A DNA stretch of 45,000 bases from Symbiodinium natans (GCA_905221605.1 CAJNDS010002847.1:1-45000), one strand, 5' to 3'; positions 33,989 through 43,792 are shown, counted from the first letter of the stretch. Notes: generated from the sequence alone by a model not told the origin. Program-made: numbers and translations.

Positions 33989-34679
33989 ATGCGCCCTCGC
34001 TCCGCGTTCTCGACCCCTCTCCACCTGGGTTTATGATTCAGGGTTTAGGGTTTAAGGTTTAGTTTAGGGTTTAGGGTTTAGGGTTCACCCCTCATCGTAC
34101 CCCTTCCCCAGTTGTGACCGCTAACCCCTACAACCACCAGTGACTACAGCGGAAAAGAGGGAAATCCGAAAGCTCAACCCTCAACCGAGTCTAGGGCTTC
34201 TAGGCTTTTCAGGGTGTAGGATTAGGGTTTAGGGTTAGGGTCTAGGGTTTAGAGAAATTGTTGAGGGTGTTTGGGTTTGGGGTTTAAGAGTTTAGGGTAT
34301 ATAGAAAATGTATAGGGTGTCGAGGATTTCGAGCTTTTGGAGTTTAGGGTTGAGGGTTGTGGGCCCAGGCCTCGAAAACATCCCTTAAGGGGCATAAGGA
34401 CGGACCCTTAGAAGGGACCCTTAAACTTCTTCCAGCAGATACCCCTACTATAAAAATATATACACCTTAAATAGTCCCACTCTACCTACCCAAGTAATTA
34501 GCGCCTAGATAACCCGCAAAGAACCCCCAAAGTCCCTTATAAGGGTTCCTCCTTTGGCCCCTTGAATCCCGCAGTTGCCGCTCCGCGTGTGGGGCTTGGG
34601 CTTTAGGTTGACGGCTTTAGGCGCCCTGATCTTCCACATCGGTTTAGGGTTTAGGGTTTAGGGTTTAGGGTTTAGGGTT

Positions 34680-34789
34680 TGGGAATATGCCTTGGGATTT
34701 TCCTCCGTAGACTAGCCGTCCTTCATCGGGACTATAGTAGGGGGTACTTGAATCCCTATAAAGACTGTTCGTATAAGGGGGAACATCCC
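34680..34789. mobile_element. Inverted-repeat element, GGGATGTTCC family, copy
   Basis: The right end, GTATAAGGGGGAACATCCC, is the inverse of the family terminus. The left end is diverged (GGGAATATGCCTTGGGATTT). 110 bases. Confidence 0.5.
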
Positions 34790-34914
34790 GAAAATGTGAC
34801 TAGGGGTTTTAGGGTTTCGGAATCAGGGCTTCAGAGTTTAGGGTCTATGGCTTTAGGGATCACTCCCCAAAAAAGAAGGGTTTAGGGCTTAGGGTTTAGG
34901 GTTCAGGGTTACCC

Positions 34915-35630
34915 TACGATGGTTCAGGGAGATATTCCTCATTGAAGCATATGGTCTCCAGCCCTTTTGGTTTCAATGGGGGAATGCAGGGCTCTGAAAA
35001 AAGGAAAGGTCTACCTCTCCTTAGAGTTTCGACAACTGTCAAACAACAGCATCTACGTCGCCATGTCTCACTGTCACGTTGGCTGCAGCCTTGGCGAAAG
35101 CGCCTTGCAAAACGAAGTTTTGTCTAGTAAGCTGCAGGGACTGGGCATTCGCACGAAACGCACCACCCTACATCCATGCTAAGTCAAATGAGATTTACAC
35201 CACAATCACTAAAGGCCACCGTTTCAGATTCAGCCGGTCTCTAAGGCTCCATGTACCTTGTGATAAACTTGTGTACCCCTCAAGGGGGGATGATGGTGTG
35301 GGGCCATGTGCAACATGAGCCCAAAGTGTACGGTGGTGGGGTGTCCAATTGTGCCGGTTAGGGTTTGGGGCATTCGGACTGGTGGAGCGAAGGTAGCTAC
35401 CATAGTCTGTGGCGGCGGTTTTCAGCTGGTTAGAGGGCTCCATAAGCCTTCAGACCACCATCACGGGCTTAAGTTGTTCTTGTGTTTTTTTTGTGACGCG
35501 TGCGCACGCGCTCCCAGATGTCTAAGCCCTAAGAATCAAAGTCGTAACAATGCATATGATTTTTGTTGAAGGGGTTCAGGGCCTGGAGGGTCTAAGTCAT
35601 GCATCAGAACTTAGCCCTATCCCTGCAACC
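34915..35630 (+). other. Heptamer-free unique segment with overlapping ORFs
   Basis: About 700 bases with no repeats and near-balanced composition. The + frame at 34967-35182 reads KKGKVYLSLEFRQLSNNSIY then VAMSHCHVG. The part LSNNSIYVAMSHCHVG weakly recalls motif VI of Pif1/Helitron-type helicases (GQLYVALSRV). Other ORFs (34942-35127, 35079-35318, 35306-35569 on +; 35195-35443 on -) show nothing recognisable. It could be a decayed element. I do not call a gene. Confidence 0.3.
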
Positions 35631-35837
35631 ATCTTAAGCCCTAAAAGCCTCAACGCCTAATTCTTAAACCCGACTTACACTGCTAACCCCAAACCCTACA
35701 CCTTCAGCTCGAACTCTAAACCTTTTATCCTCAACCCTAAACCCTAAACCCCCAAAATCCTACACCCCGATTACTGTGCAAGCCCCTTAAGCTCAACCCT
35801 AAACCCTAAATCCTACACCCGCCCACCCACCACCTGT

Positions 35838-35897
35838 CTGAAGGAATTGGCCCGTGTCGTTCGCGTTGTTGATGCTGCAATCGACAGGCCCTCCGGC
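35838..35897 (+). CDS. Gene 4 exon-like segment
   Basis: Reads LKELARVVRVVDAAIDRPSG, an amphipathic helix with GC-rich third positions, and then TAG if not spliced. A GA donor (ATC|GACAGG) or GC donor (GAT|GCTGCA) is available before the stop. It lies 300 bases upstream of the coiled-coil exon. Confidence 0.4.
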
Positions 35898-36078
35898 TAG
35901 GGTTTAGGGTTTAGGGTTTAGGGTTTAGAGTTTAGGGTTTTGGGTTCAGGGTTCAGGGTTTAGGGTTTTGGGGTTTCGGGACCTTTGCACTTTCAGGATA
36001 TAGGGTTTAGGGCTGTCACTAGTCATCATCAGAAGCAGAATGTCTTTCAGAATCATCCTCATCATCCTCATTCTCCTC

Positions 36079-36092
36079 GGGGGGGGGGGGGG
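36079..36092. repeat. G run
   Basis: Fourteen G after a CATCCTCATT-type stretch, next to a TTTAGAGGGTTTGCAGG tract. Confidence 0.9.
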
Positions 36093-36204
36093 GCAGGGCT
36101 AGGGTTTAGAGGGTTTGCAGGCTTTAAATGGGATTTCTGAGTCTTTGACGGCATTTGACTTGACTCACAAGGTGCCACTTTAAAACTCTTTGTAAGTTTG
36201 CAAG

Positions 36205-36415
36205 CCGTCCCTGCGACCAGCAGAGCCAGACGCGGCCACTGTACGAGGTGCAAGGAAGAAGCCGGCTCAGTATCCGTGCAGACAACCGCCGGCTTGAGCA
36301 AAACACGCTGCTCATGGATGAGATCCTTCGCCTGAAGTCCCAGCTTGACGAGGAGAAAGCAAGACGCCAGGAGGACAGAAAGCTTGACAAATCCCAGCAC
36401 GTCATGAGTTTGAAG
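36205..36415 (+). CDS. Gene 4 coiled-coil exon
   Basis: The longest clean exon in the window, about 70 codons. It includes SIRADNRRLEQNTLLMDEIL and RLKSQLDEEKARRQEDRKLD, then KSQHVMSLK. Hydrophobic residues fall at heptad spacing and there are many charged residues, typical of a coiled coil. The acceptor is TTGCAAG|C or, further in, TACGAG|GTG; the donor is GT (AAG|GTCATG). The protein family is not recognised. The minus-strand ORFs across it are shadows. Confidence 0.65.
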
Positions 36416-36962
36416 GTCATGGGCTTTAGTAGGTTGATAGGGTTAAGGGTTGAGCTCGGGTTCTAGGTAGGGCTGTCGTGTAGGAAAGCGCGCGCGGCCC
36501 TGGGATGTTCACGCCGGGGCCTTTTGTGCATTTTGGGGGTTAGGTTCCAGGTAGGCTCTACAGGGCTTTTAGAGGGGCTAAATTTGAGTGTGTGTGTGTG
36601 TACAAGGTTAGTGTTGGGGGTTGACAGGGTTTATAGGAACCCTACAGCACAAACAATTCCTAAACTCCATGCATTGGTGGGGTTTTGCGGGTTATGGGCT
36701 CCCTTGACCCCTAGGATTTAGAAGTGAGAATTCAGAATGCTGCAAACCCCGAAGCCCTTAATATATAGGAGTCCGTGCAAAAGGGGGGGGGTTTGTTTTC
36801 TAGATCCGAGTGGTTCGGGTAGGGCCTGGGGATTGAGAAGTTGAGGGTTTAGGGTTTAGGGTTGAGGGTTTAGGGTTTAGGGTTTGGGGTTAGGGTTGAA
36901 AGTTTAGGGTTTAGGGTTTTCAGGACCCTGCGCCTGAAATGTCAGTCCTGAGTCCTTGTCAG

Positions 36963-37041
36963 GTGGCACCACGCCGCAGGCAACTGGTACAAGGCCTTTG
37001 GGCTCTTGGTCGCGGCGGAGATGACAAGCATGCATAGTTGA
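36963..37041 (+). CDS. Gene 4 probable last exon
   Basis: After TTGTCAG|, one frame reads WHHAAGNWYKAFGLLVAAEM then TSMHS and TGA at 37039-37041. Third positions are strongly G/C. A second frame (VAPRRRQLVQGLWALGRGGD, ending TAG) would match the phase of the coiled-coil exon, but its codon use is poorer. The link to that exon is therefore open. Confidence 0.45.
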
Positions 37042-37066
37042 GGGTGAGGGTTGAGGGTCGAGGGTC

Positions 37067-37097
<31 letters not shown>

Positions 37098-37202
37098 GGT
37101 TTAGGGTTTAGGGTTTAGGGTTTAGGGTTTAGGGTTTAGGGTGCATAGTTTAGGGTTGCGGATTTAGGTATGTACAGCTAGCCCTGAACCTTACAACGCA
37201 TT

Positions 37203-37222
37203 GGAGAGAGAGAGAGAGAGAG
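37203..37222. repeat. (GA)n microsatellite
   Basis: About ten GA units in unique sequence after gene 4. Confidence 0.9.
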
Positions 37223-37234
37223 ACGTCTACATGT

Positions 37235-37740
37235 ACATTGTCCTGCGAGTGTGAGGGTTGTGATCTTAGGAATTTCCACCGTGTAGGCTCATTACCCGTA
37301 AGGCAGGGCAAAGGTTCAGAGAAATCCCAGGAACCGCAAGTGAAGCCAAGTACAGGTGTTTAGGGTTTAGGGTTTAGGGTTTAGAGTTTAGATTTCGGAC
37401 ACATGCTTGAGAACCTGTGGCAAGTCTGAGTTGAAAACTGAGTTGCATCATGGTCAGCACACGGAGCGCTTCAGCACCGGACAGTTGACCGCCCCCCTCC
37501 CTTTCCCTTTGTCATAGTGGGATAATACACTTTACATTTTTAAGGGTACTTAAACTCAATAAGAATAAAATTTTAAATTTTTATTGCTATCCCAACTATG
37601 AACCAGTTCCTGGGGCACCAAGCACTAAACTACATAGCTACATGGTCTAGGAGAATGCCGGCTGCGAATCCGAGATCAAGACCGTGTTTCAAGGAAGACG
37701 CCCATTTTCCGTCCCAACCTGGAGGTTTATTGAGGGCTTG
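37235..37740. other. Spacer between gene 4 and gene 5
   Basis: Unique sequence with one short TTTAGGG run (37360-37385) and an AT-rich patch (37510-37600). No supportable ORF. Confidence 0.5.
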
Positions 37741-37764
37741 AAGATATTTAGCCCTAAGCCCGAA

Positions 37765-37847
37765 GCCCCAAACCCTAAACCCTAAACCCTAAACCCTAAA
37801 CCCTAAACCCTAAACCCTAAACCCTAAACCCTAAACCCTAAACCCCC
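37765..37847 (-). repeat. CCCTAAA array before gene 5 exon
   Basis: About 12 copies ending 14 bases before the EF-hand exon at 37862. Confidence 0.95.
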
Positions 37848-37861
37848 TGCCAGCTGCGGAG

Positions 37862-37892
37862 GTCTTCCTCTTCATCGACACACAGGGCTCAG
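37862..37892 (+). CDS. Gene 5 exon: first half of EF-hand
   Basis: Acceptor GCGGAG|GTC. Reads VFLFIDTQGS with one base over. The donor is GA (GGCTCAG|GACCATC). The next exon starts TTGCAG|GAACCATC, an eight-base near-identical direct repeat. The join gives the EF loop DTQGSGTITYED, with Q instead of an acidic residue at 3 and D at 12. Confidence 0.7.
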
Positions 37893-37973
37893 GACCATCC
37901 CGCACCCTCCTCTTTCAGCGTCCCTTATTGCAGGTGTACTGGGCCCGGCTCTTTAAACGCCGTCAAGCACGGT

Positions 37974-38162
37974 TAGGGTTTAGGGTTTAGGGTTTAGGGT
38001 TTAGGGTTTAGGGTTTAGGGTTTAGGGTTTAGGGTTTAGGGTTTAGGGTTTAGGGTTTAGGGTTTAGGTTAGGGTTTAGGGTTTAGGGTTTAGGGTTTAG
38101 GGTTTAGGGTTTAGGGTTTAGGGTTTAGGGTTTAGGGTTTAGGGTTTAGGGTTTAGGGTTTA
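37974..38162 (+). repeat. TTTAGGG array, about 27 copies (longest in the window)
   Basis: Nearly perfect, with one TTAGG interruption. It lies near the 5' end of the intron that splits the gene 5 EF-hand and runs directly into the inverted-repeat element at 38164. Confidence 0.97.
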
Positions 38163-38163
38163 G

Positions 38164-38268
38164 GGGATGTTCCCCCTTATACTAGCAATCCTTAAGAGGG
38201 ATTATGTTTGCGGGGTACTAGAATGCCTGTTAAGGACTGCTAGTGTAGGGGGGGGGGGGGAACATCCC
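38164..38268. mobile_element. Inverted-repeat element, GGGATGTTCC family, best copy
   Basis: GGGATGTTCCCCCTTATACT at the left, and CTAGTGTAGGGGGG plus a G run and AACATCCC at the right. An inner inverted pair is AGCAATCCTTAA / TTAAGGACTGCT. About 105 bases, non-coding, immediately after a TTTAGGG array. Confidence 0.65.
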
Positions 38269-38769
38269 AAGCAGTACCCATGAAGTAGACACGTATGACC
38301 CAAAATGCAGGCTGACCTAAACCCTGAACAAACCCTAAACCCTAAACCCTAAACCCTAAACCCTAAACCCGAAACCCTAAACCCTAAACCCGAAGCAAAA
38401 AAAATAAATAGCGCCCAAAATGTGTTAAGGCCTCCTTTTGGAGGCTCAAAGTGGGGGGTGGCAAGGCAAAAGGCTGCTCACTTGTGGGTTAGTGCAGAGC
38501 AGAGGTCTGCAAATGGATCTTGGGTTGGACCTGAAGCAACTCAGGGCTGTGTTGAGGTTCCCACTAGGGTTTAGGGGTTAGGGTTTAGGGTTTAGGGCTG
38601 GAAATCTAGGGGCATGGAAATAAAGAGCGTTTTCCCGTTAGGGCGTGTTCAGCAGCAACGCTGTCCTTAAAAGAGGTGGACGAGTTGACCCAGCAAGAGA
38701 TGAAGGGAGTAAGACTAGCTAGCTATCGTCAGAAATCATAGAGCAATCAACTTCGTAGTCGCAGCCATG

Positions 38770-38868
38770 CTACCCAAAGGCTCCAATGTAGTTCCTTTTT
38801 GGGTTAGCTATAGGGGATTTTAGTATGCTACCTCAAAAAGGTACTACATAGGAGCCTTTGGGTAAAGT
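38770..38868. mobile_element. Inverted-repeat element (CTACCCAAAGGCTCC)
   Basis: CTACCCAAAGGCTCCAATGT at the left and ACATAGGAGCCTTTGGGTAA at the right, with CCTTTTTGGG / CCTCAAAAAGG inside. The stem is about 35 bases with mismatches. Non-coding. Confidence 0.65.
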
Positions 38869-39420
38869 GCATAATGTGAGTTAAGCGAGCTTATCATTTG
38901 CCTGAGAATGCTGCGGCATCGGGGGCTTCAAGCTCTCCGGATTTGGAGGAAATAGGGTTCTGTAAACTTAGGCTGTCGGCATATCAAGCCACTTCATTAA
39001 GCTTCATGCCCTAAACCCTAAACCCTAAACCCTAAACCCTAAACCCTAAACCCTAAACCCTAAACCCTAAACCAGGGTTTGTAGGCATCTTCGCGCTGTA
39101 GGACGATGGTGCTCGCCTGGAGTCAAGCTCCGCAAGTGGGAAGGTTTAGGGTTTAGGGTTTAGGGTTCAGGGTTTAGGGTTTAGGGTTTAGGGTTTGGGG
39201 TTTGGGGTTTAGGGTTTAGGGTTTAGGGTTCATACCCTCAAATTCTACCCTCTACAAACTTACCTGAAACCCAAAAGCCAAAACCCTACACTCTAAACTC
39301 AAAACCCTAAACTGCAAGCCCGAAACTCTCAGACCTAAAGCCTAACACCCCCCTAAACCCTAAATGCTAAACCCCGCACCCCCAAACAAAGAACAAAACA
39401 CGAACATCTCGAAGTTGCAG

Positions 39421-39459
39421 GAACCATCACCTACGAAGACCTGCGGCGCTTTCTGCGAG
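39421..39459 (+). CDS. Gene 5 exon: second half of EF-hand
   Basis: Reads TITYEDLRRFLR after completing G from the previous exon. The donor is GC (CGAG|GCGAAG) and the next acceptor GCAG|GCGGCT. ITYEDLRRFLRG matches the F helix of dinoflagellate EF-hand proteins (ITYKELHKMLRRG). Confidence 0.75.
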
Positions 39460-39539
39460 GCGAAGGGCCACAAACAAGGTTTTCTAGGGTTTAGGGTTTA
39501 GGGTTTAGGGTTTAGGGTTTAGGGTTTGTTGAAATGGGA

Positions 39540-39890
39540 TTTGGGGTTCTGGGCTTTTGGGGCTTTGCACCCTTGCACGGCAAGAAGACGCACTACAGCG
39601 TCCTGAGAAATCTGCGCTCCCAAACCCTCAAACTTTCACCCGCCCTAAACAAATCCCCAAAGCATCCATCTGCCTGACAACACCTTTCAATCTTCACGTT
39701 CTGTACCTTCAACCTAAACGCCCCAAAGAATCTCTTAATCCTGCAAACTACGCCCTACAACCCCAAGCCTGAGCGTCGTAGGCCCTGCAACACAGCAAGA
39801 ACCACGCACATCCTGCAAGCCCTTCAACCCTTACCCCCTTCCCGCCCCTCCCAACCCAACAGAAAAATGGAACAGGAACTCCGAACAACT
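39540..39890. other. Unique C-rich segment in gene 5 intron
   Basis: A 71-codon + ORF (39557-39772) crosses it, but its K/P/N-rich translation resembles degenerate heptamer sequence. I see no gene. Confidence 0.4.
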
Positions 39891-40010
39891 GCCTGAACTC
39901 CAGCCCCAAAGCCTAAACCCTAAACACTAAACCCTAAACCCTAAGCCCTAAACCCTAAACCCTAAACTCCATACAGTTCCGAAAACCCCACATCGACAGA
40001 ACCCTGGCAG

Positions 40011-40042
40011 GCGGCTACCCTGATCTTCATCTCGACACCAAG
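40011..40042 (+). CDS. Gene 5 exon
   Basis: Reads GYPDLHLDTK. The acceptor is GGCAG|GC and the donor GT (AAG|GTGGGG). After LRRFLRG this fits the family pattern RRG-x-x-x-x-LD-x-K. It is followed at once by a G14 run. Confidence 0.6.
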
Positions 40043-40597
40043 GTGGGGGGGGGGGGGGGGAGGCGAAGCAGGGCTCTGTTTTCTGCGGTTGAGGCTGTAA
40101 GGGGTTTGGGGGTTCATGGTTCAGGGTTGAGGTTGCGGGGTTCGTTTGGGGTTAGACCTTAGAAGCCCTAAACCCGCAACCCCGAAAACCCGGAAAAACA
40201 AACCCTGCACGCCCTAAAGCCCTAATCTCTCACTGCTGTCGCCCGGGTCCCTTCCACAATCTCCTTTACCTAAGACCCCCAGCCCCTATACCTATATCCC
40301 CTTGGTATTTGTTTTTTGCTTCTATAAAACCCAAGAAGATATGAAAAGAATTGCTTTTTATTGAGGTTCTAAGGGGAGCATGGATACCCCCCTCAGCCAA
40401 AAAATCGACGAAACCAAGTCCCAAAGCCCCAAAGCCCTAGACCTTATAAAGCCTCATAAAGCGACAAACCCCAAACCTCAAACCCTAAACCCTAAACTCT
40501 AAACCCTAAACTCTAAACCCTAAACCCAAAACCCAAAACCCTAAACCCTAAACCCGAAACCCTGAACCGAAACAACCACTCCTGCTCTGAGCCTCAG

Positions 40598-40633
40598 GAG
40601 CTACCAAACGAGGACGTCTACCGCCTATGGAAG
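40598..40633 (+). CDS. Gene 5 exon
   Basis: Phase 0 between CCTCAG| and |GTGCCA. Reads ELPNEDVYRLWK. It is in frame with the previous exon. No family is recognised for this part. Confidence 0.55.
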
Positions 40634-40960
40634 GTGCCAATCTCGGGAGTTCGTACTGCTTTGGGCTTTGGGCTTAGGGCTAAGGGCTTAAGGCTTAGGG
40701 CTTAGGGCTTAGGGTTTAGGGTTTAGGGTTTGTCGGGCTTCAGGGGCTTCGGGACGTGTCGGGCACAGGCTTACACTTTGCAGGGTTCTTAGGGTTCTGA
40801 GGGTTCTGTGTTTCAGTAGGGTTGCTAGGGCTTGGTGCTTTTGTGCAATCTTTGGGGTTTAGGGAAATGTCGGTTAAGACTTTACCCTAAACCCTAAACC
40901 CTAAACCCTAAACCCTAAACCCTAAACCCTAAACCCTAAACCCTAAACCCTAAATTTAAG

Positions 40961-41005
40961 AGCCTCCGGCTCAAGCCGCCGACCCCGCAGGAGAACAAGT
41001 TTAAG
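40961..41005 (+). CDS. Gene 5 exon
   Basis: Phase 0 after TTTAAG|. Reads SLRLKPPTPQENKFK, then GT (GTTTGG). It begins immediately after a CCCTAAA array. It might end earlier. Confidence 0.45.
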
Positions 41006-41040
41006 GTTTGGGGTTTGGTGATTTTGTTTGCGGTTTCTGT

Positions 41041-41106
41041 TGTGGGGGGGGCGGGTAGGGGGGTGGGGGGGGGGTGGGGGGGGCGGGGTAGCGGCTGGGG
41101 GGGTTG
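41041..41106. repeat. G-rich tract
   Basis: Runs of 4-9 G separated by C, T or A. It could form G-quadruplexes. A second C10 run is at 41217-41226. Confidence 0.9.
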
Positions 41107-41690
41107 GGCCCAAAGAGGGGTTTTTTTCCAAAAGAGCCCCTATGCCCTGTGCGAAAACGCCTATGGTCCATGAGTGTGGGTGGCCTGTTCCTCCACGGAA
41201 AAGCTGGCGGGGTACCCCCCCCCCCCGGGTAAGGAGGGAAAGAGGGAGGTTTTCACCTCCTTTTCCATCCCCTCAACCCAACCTAAACCCTAAACCCTAA
41301 ACCAAGGCTGGCGGATTCTGGAAAGCCACTAGGACCCGGAGTAGGCCCTTGTAATCCTTTGTTTTACGGTTTAGGGTCCCTTATAGTCCCCTGTAAAAAC
41401 AGGGCGCCCCTTTTTTGTTTACCTTGGCTGCTCTTGGGTCCAGGAAAGGTTTTGGGTCTGAGGGTAGTGATATGGGCCCTGAATATGTCCCTTGCCCCCT
41501 TTAAAGGGTTCTGAAGTAATGCTTCCAATTCCTAGATCCCAACCCAAAGCCCTAAACCCTAAACCCTAAACCCATAAACCCTAAACCCTAAACCCTACAC
41601 CCGAAACCCTAAACCCTAAACCCTAAACCCTAAACCCTAAACCCTAAACCCTAAACCCTAAACCCTAAACCCTACCCCTTTGATTCGCAG

Positions 41691-41723
41691 CTGCTTTTCT
41701 TCGTCACGTGCGACAGCTCTGCG
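41691..41723 (+). CDS. Gene 5 exon, repeat copy A
   Basis: Acceptor TTCGCAG|CT. Reads AFLRHVRQLC and then G split by the GT donor (TGCG|GTGAGG). It is homologous at DNA and protein level to the exon ending at 42565 (F-L-x-H-x-R-x-x-C-G), which fixes its frame. Confidence 0.55.
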
Positions 41724-42021
41724 GTGAGGTCCTGGACCCGAACGCGAGTATGAGGGCCAGGAGCCTCAGCGCTGGGGTTCGGAATCAGCCCACTTGAACA
41801 GCATGGCTTTACAAGGTTAAGGGGTTTAGGGTTTGGGGTTTAGGGTTAATTTTTAGGGTTTTGGGTTTTGGGTTTGGGGTTTAGGGTTTAGGGTTTAGCC
41901 CTAAACCCTTAAACTCAGATTACATCCTAATAGGGTGGGTTCCCTTTGAGTAGGGACTCCCTGACCGTTGTAAGGTCCCATGCCTATTTCAAGCCAACGA
42001 CCTTCGGAACCCTAACTGCTA

Positions 42022-42224
42022 CGAATAAGAAGCCCTTCTTCGCATCAGGATTTAGGGCTCCGGGGGCTTTCCCCAAAGGCTTCTGATGATCTTTAACCGT
42101 AAACCCTAAACCCTAAACCCTAAACCCTAAACCCTAAACCCTAAACCCTAAACCCTAAACCCTATCAATAACAAGCCCTTCTTCGCATCAGGGTTTAGGG
42201 CGACGGGGCTTTGCCTCAAAGGCC
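42022..42224. repeat. Direct repeat flanking a CCCTAAA array
   Basis: 42022-42080 (from AATAAGAAGCCCTTCTTCGC) and 42164-42224 (from AATAACAAGCCCTTCTTCGC) are about 85% identical copies. Between them lies a CCCTAAA array of about nine copies (42103-42164). Confidence 0.85.
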
Positions 42225-42508
42225 CTTTACGCCAGCCGATGTCTCTCGCCGACACCCAGAACCCTTGTTCCGCCCTTCTATGTGCAGTTTGTTGTCCATA
42301 CTGTACCCCGAGCGCAATACCCTGCCCCCCCCCTCCCCCCCCACAAACCCTAAGGCCCGCAGCCCTAAACCCTGAGCCCCATAGACCCTATAAAGCTTCA
42401 ACCCTATAAGCCTAGAAACCTTATAAGCCCTATAAACCCTAAAAGCCCCGTAAACCCTAGAAGCCCTATAAAACCCTATAAACCCTACATCAACCCTAAA
42501 CCCCACAG

Positions 42509-42565
42509 AGCTTGCTATCCAGATACGAAAGAGCGACTTCCTAGCGCACATGCGAAGGCGCTGCG
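42509..42565 (+). CDS. Gene 5 exon, repeat copy B
   Basis: Acceptor CCCACAG|AG. Reads LAIQIRKSDFLAHMRRRC and then G split by the GT donor (TGCG|GTGCAG). The position and phase of the donor match copy A exactly. The long minus ORF here (42216-42551) is a shadow of heptamer-like sequence. Confidence 0.55.
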
Positions 42566-42954
42566 GTGCAGACTTTGGAAATAGGGGTTTCCGAAAATAG
42601 GGTTTAGGGTTTAGGGTTTAGGGTTTAGGGTTTAGGGTTGCCTTTAAGGGGTTCTATTCTATTTGGGGCACCCCCTAGTTTGCAAAATGCCCAAATCAGT
42701 CTCGGGACTGTCAGTACAACTTTAGAGTTTTGGCGTGTAGGGTTTAGTGTGTTCGGGGTTTAGGGCTCTAAGTTCCTTTAGGGTTTTTAGAGGGTGTAGG
42801 GTTGTTAGGTTTGTTAAAGGTTTTTTTTGTAGCGCTTCGGGATTTAGACCGTTGGGTGGTTTTGAGGTGTGAGCGGCTTGGGCCATTTTCGGTTTTTTGA
42901 TAGGCCTTTGGGGCTTGTGTTGTGTTAGGGGCTCCAGGCTTTTCGGGTTTTAGT

Positions 42955-43052
42955 TTAGGGTTTAGGGGTTTAGGGGGTTAGGGGGTTAGGGGGTTAGGGG
43001 TTTAGGGGGTTAGGGGTTTAGGGGTTTAGGGTTTAGGGTTTAGGGTTTAGGG
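42955..43052 (+). repeat. TTTAGGGGG / TTAGGGGG variant array
   Basis: Units of seven to nine bases with extra G (GGGGGTTA), then returning to TTTAGGG. It shows G-number slippage within the telomere-like unit. Confidence 0.9.
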
Positions 43053-43221
43053 CTGTGGGGATGTTGGGGTGCTAGGGTTCTGGGCCTCAGGTTTGGGAGC
43101 TTGCTCTCTGGATGTTTCACAGGACTTTGAGGCATCAAACAATTATGTTTATGCTACCCCCTCCCCCCCCCTAACAGCAAACACCCCCCTCTACTTACTT
43201 TCCCGTGAAAGAATGACTACT

Positions 43222-43412
43222 TCTTTTTTTTTTTTTTGGGGGGGGGGGGGGGGGTGCGGGGGGTGCGGGGGGGGGGGGGGGGGCGGGAGGGGGGGGGGCG
43301 GCGGGAGGGGGGGCGGCGGGAGGGGGGGGGGCGGCGGGAGGGGGGGGGCGGCGGGAGGGGGGGGCGGCGGGAGGGGGGGGCGGCGGGAGGGGGGGGCGGC
43401 GGGAGGGGGGGG
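43222..43412 (+). repeat. T run plus GGCGGCGGGAGGGGGGG minisatellite
   Basis: T15 then G18, then about ten copies of a 15-19-base GGCGGCGGGAGGGGGGG unit. It is very G-rich on the + strand. ORFs of P/R or G/R repeats on both strands are artefacts. Confidence 0.95.
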
Positions 43413-43607
43413 TGGGCTAGTCTTCCGGGGATGGGGAGTGTAGTCAACACCTCCTAGTTCTAGATGCCGAAAACCGTCCCCAGCATCACCCCCCCCCACC
43501 CTTCGTGTGTAGTTTTGTTTTTTTTTTAGGCTGAGAAGGGCTAACAGGGCTTATATCCTCGAAGCCTGTCTCGGCAGCCTTTGTTTTTGCAACAGCCTTC
43601 CTGCCGA

Positions 43608-43730
43608 GAATTATCTATACCTACATGCACATATATACATATATATATATGTATATATATATATATATGTATACATATATTATATGTATACATATATAAA
43701 TACATATATATATATATGTATACACATAAA
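43608..43730. repeat. ATATAC microsatellite, self-complementary
   Basis: Alternating (TA)n and TATACATA/TATGTATA blocks, largely palindromic. Confidence 0.9.
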
Positions 43731-43761
43731 CCTTAAACCCCAAACCCTAAAACCCAAGCCC

Positions 43762-43764
<3 letters not shown>

Positions 43765-43792
<28 letters not shown>

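Noticed and set aside
38640-38715. Possible exon reading SLKEVDELTQQEMKG
   Set aside because: It lies inside the intron that splits the gene 5 EF-hand, whose flanking exons join precisely. A second frame is equally open.
39070-39145. Possible exon reading DDGARLESSSASGK
   Set aside because: Also inside the gene 5 EF-hand intron, and not needed for the frame.
43191-43499. Proline-rich and glycine-rich ORFs on both strands
   Set aside because: They are direct translations of the GGCGGCGGGAGGGGGGG minisatellite and the C/G runs.
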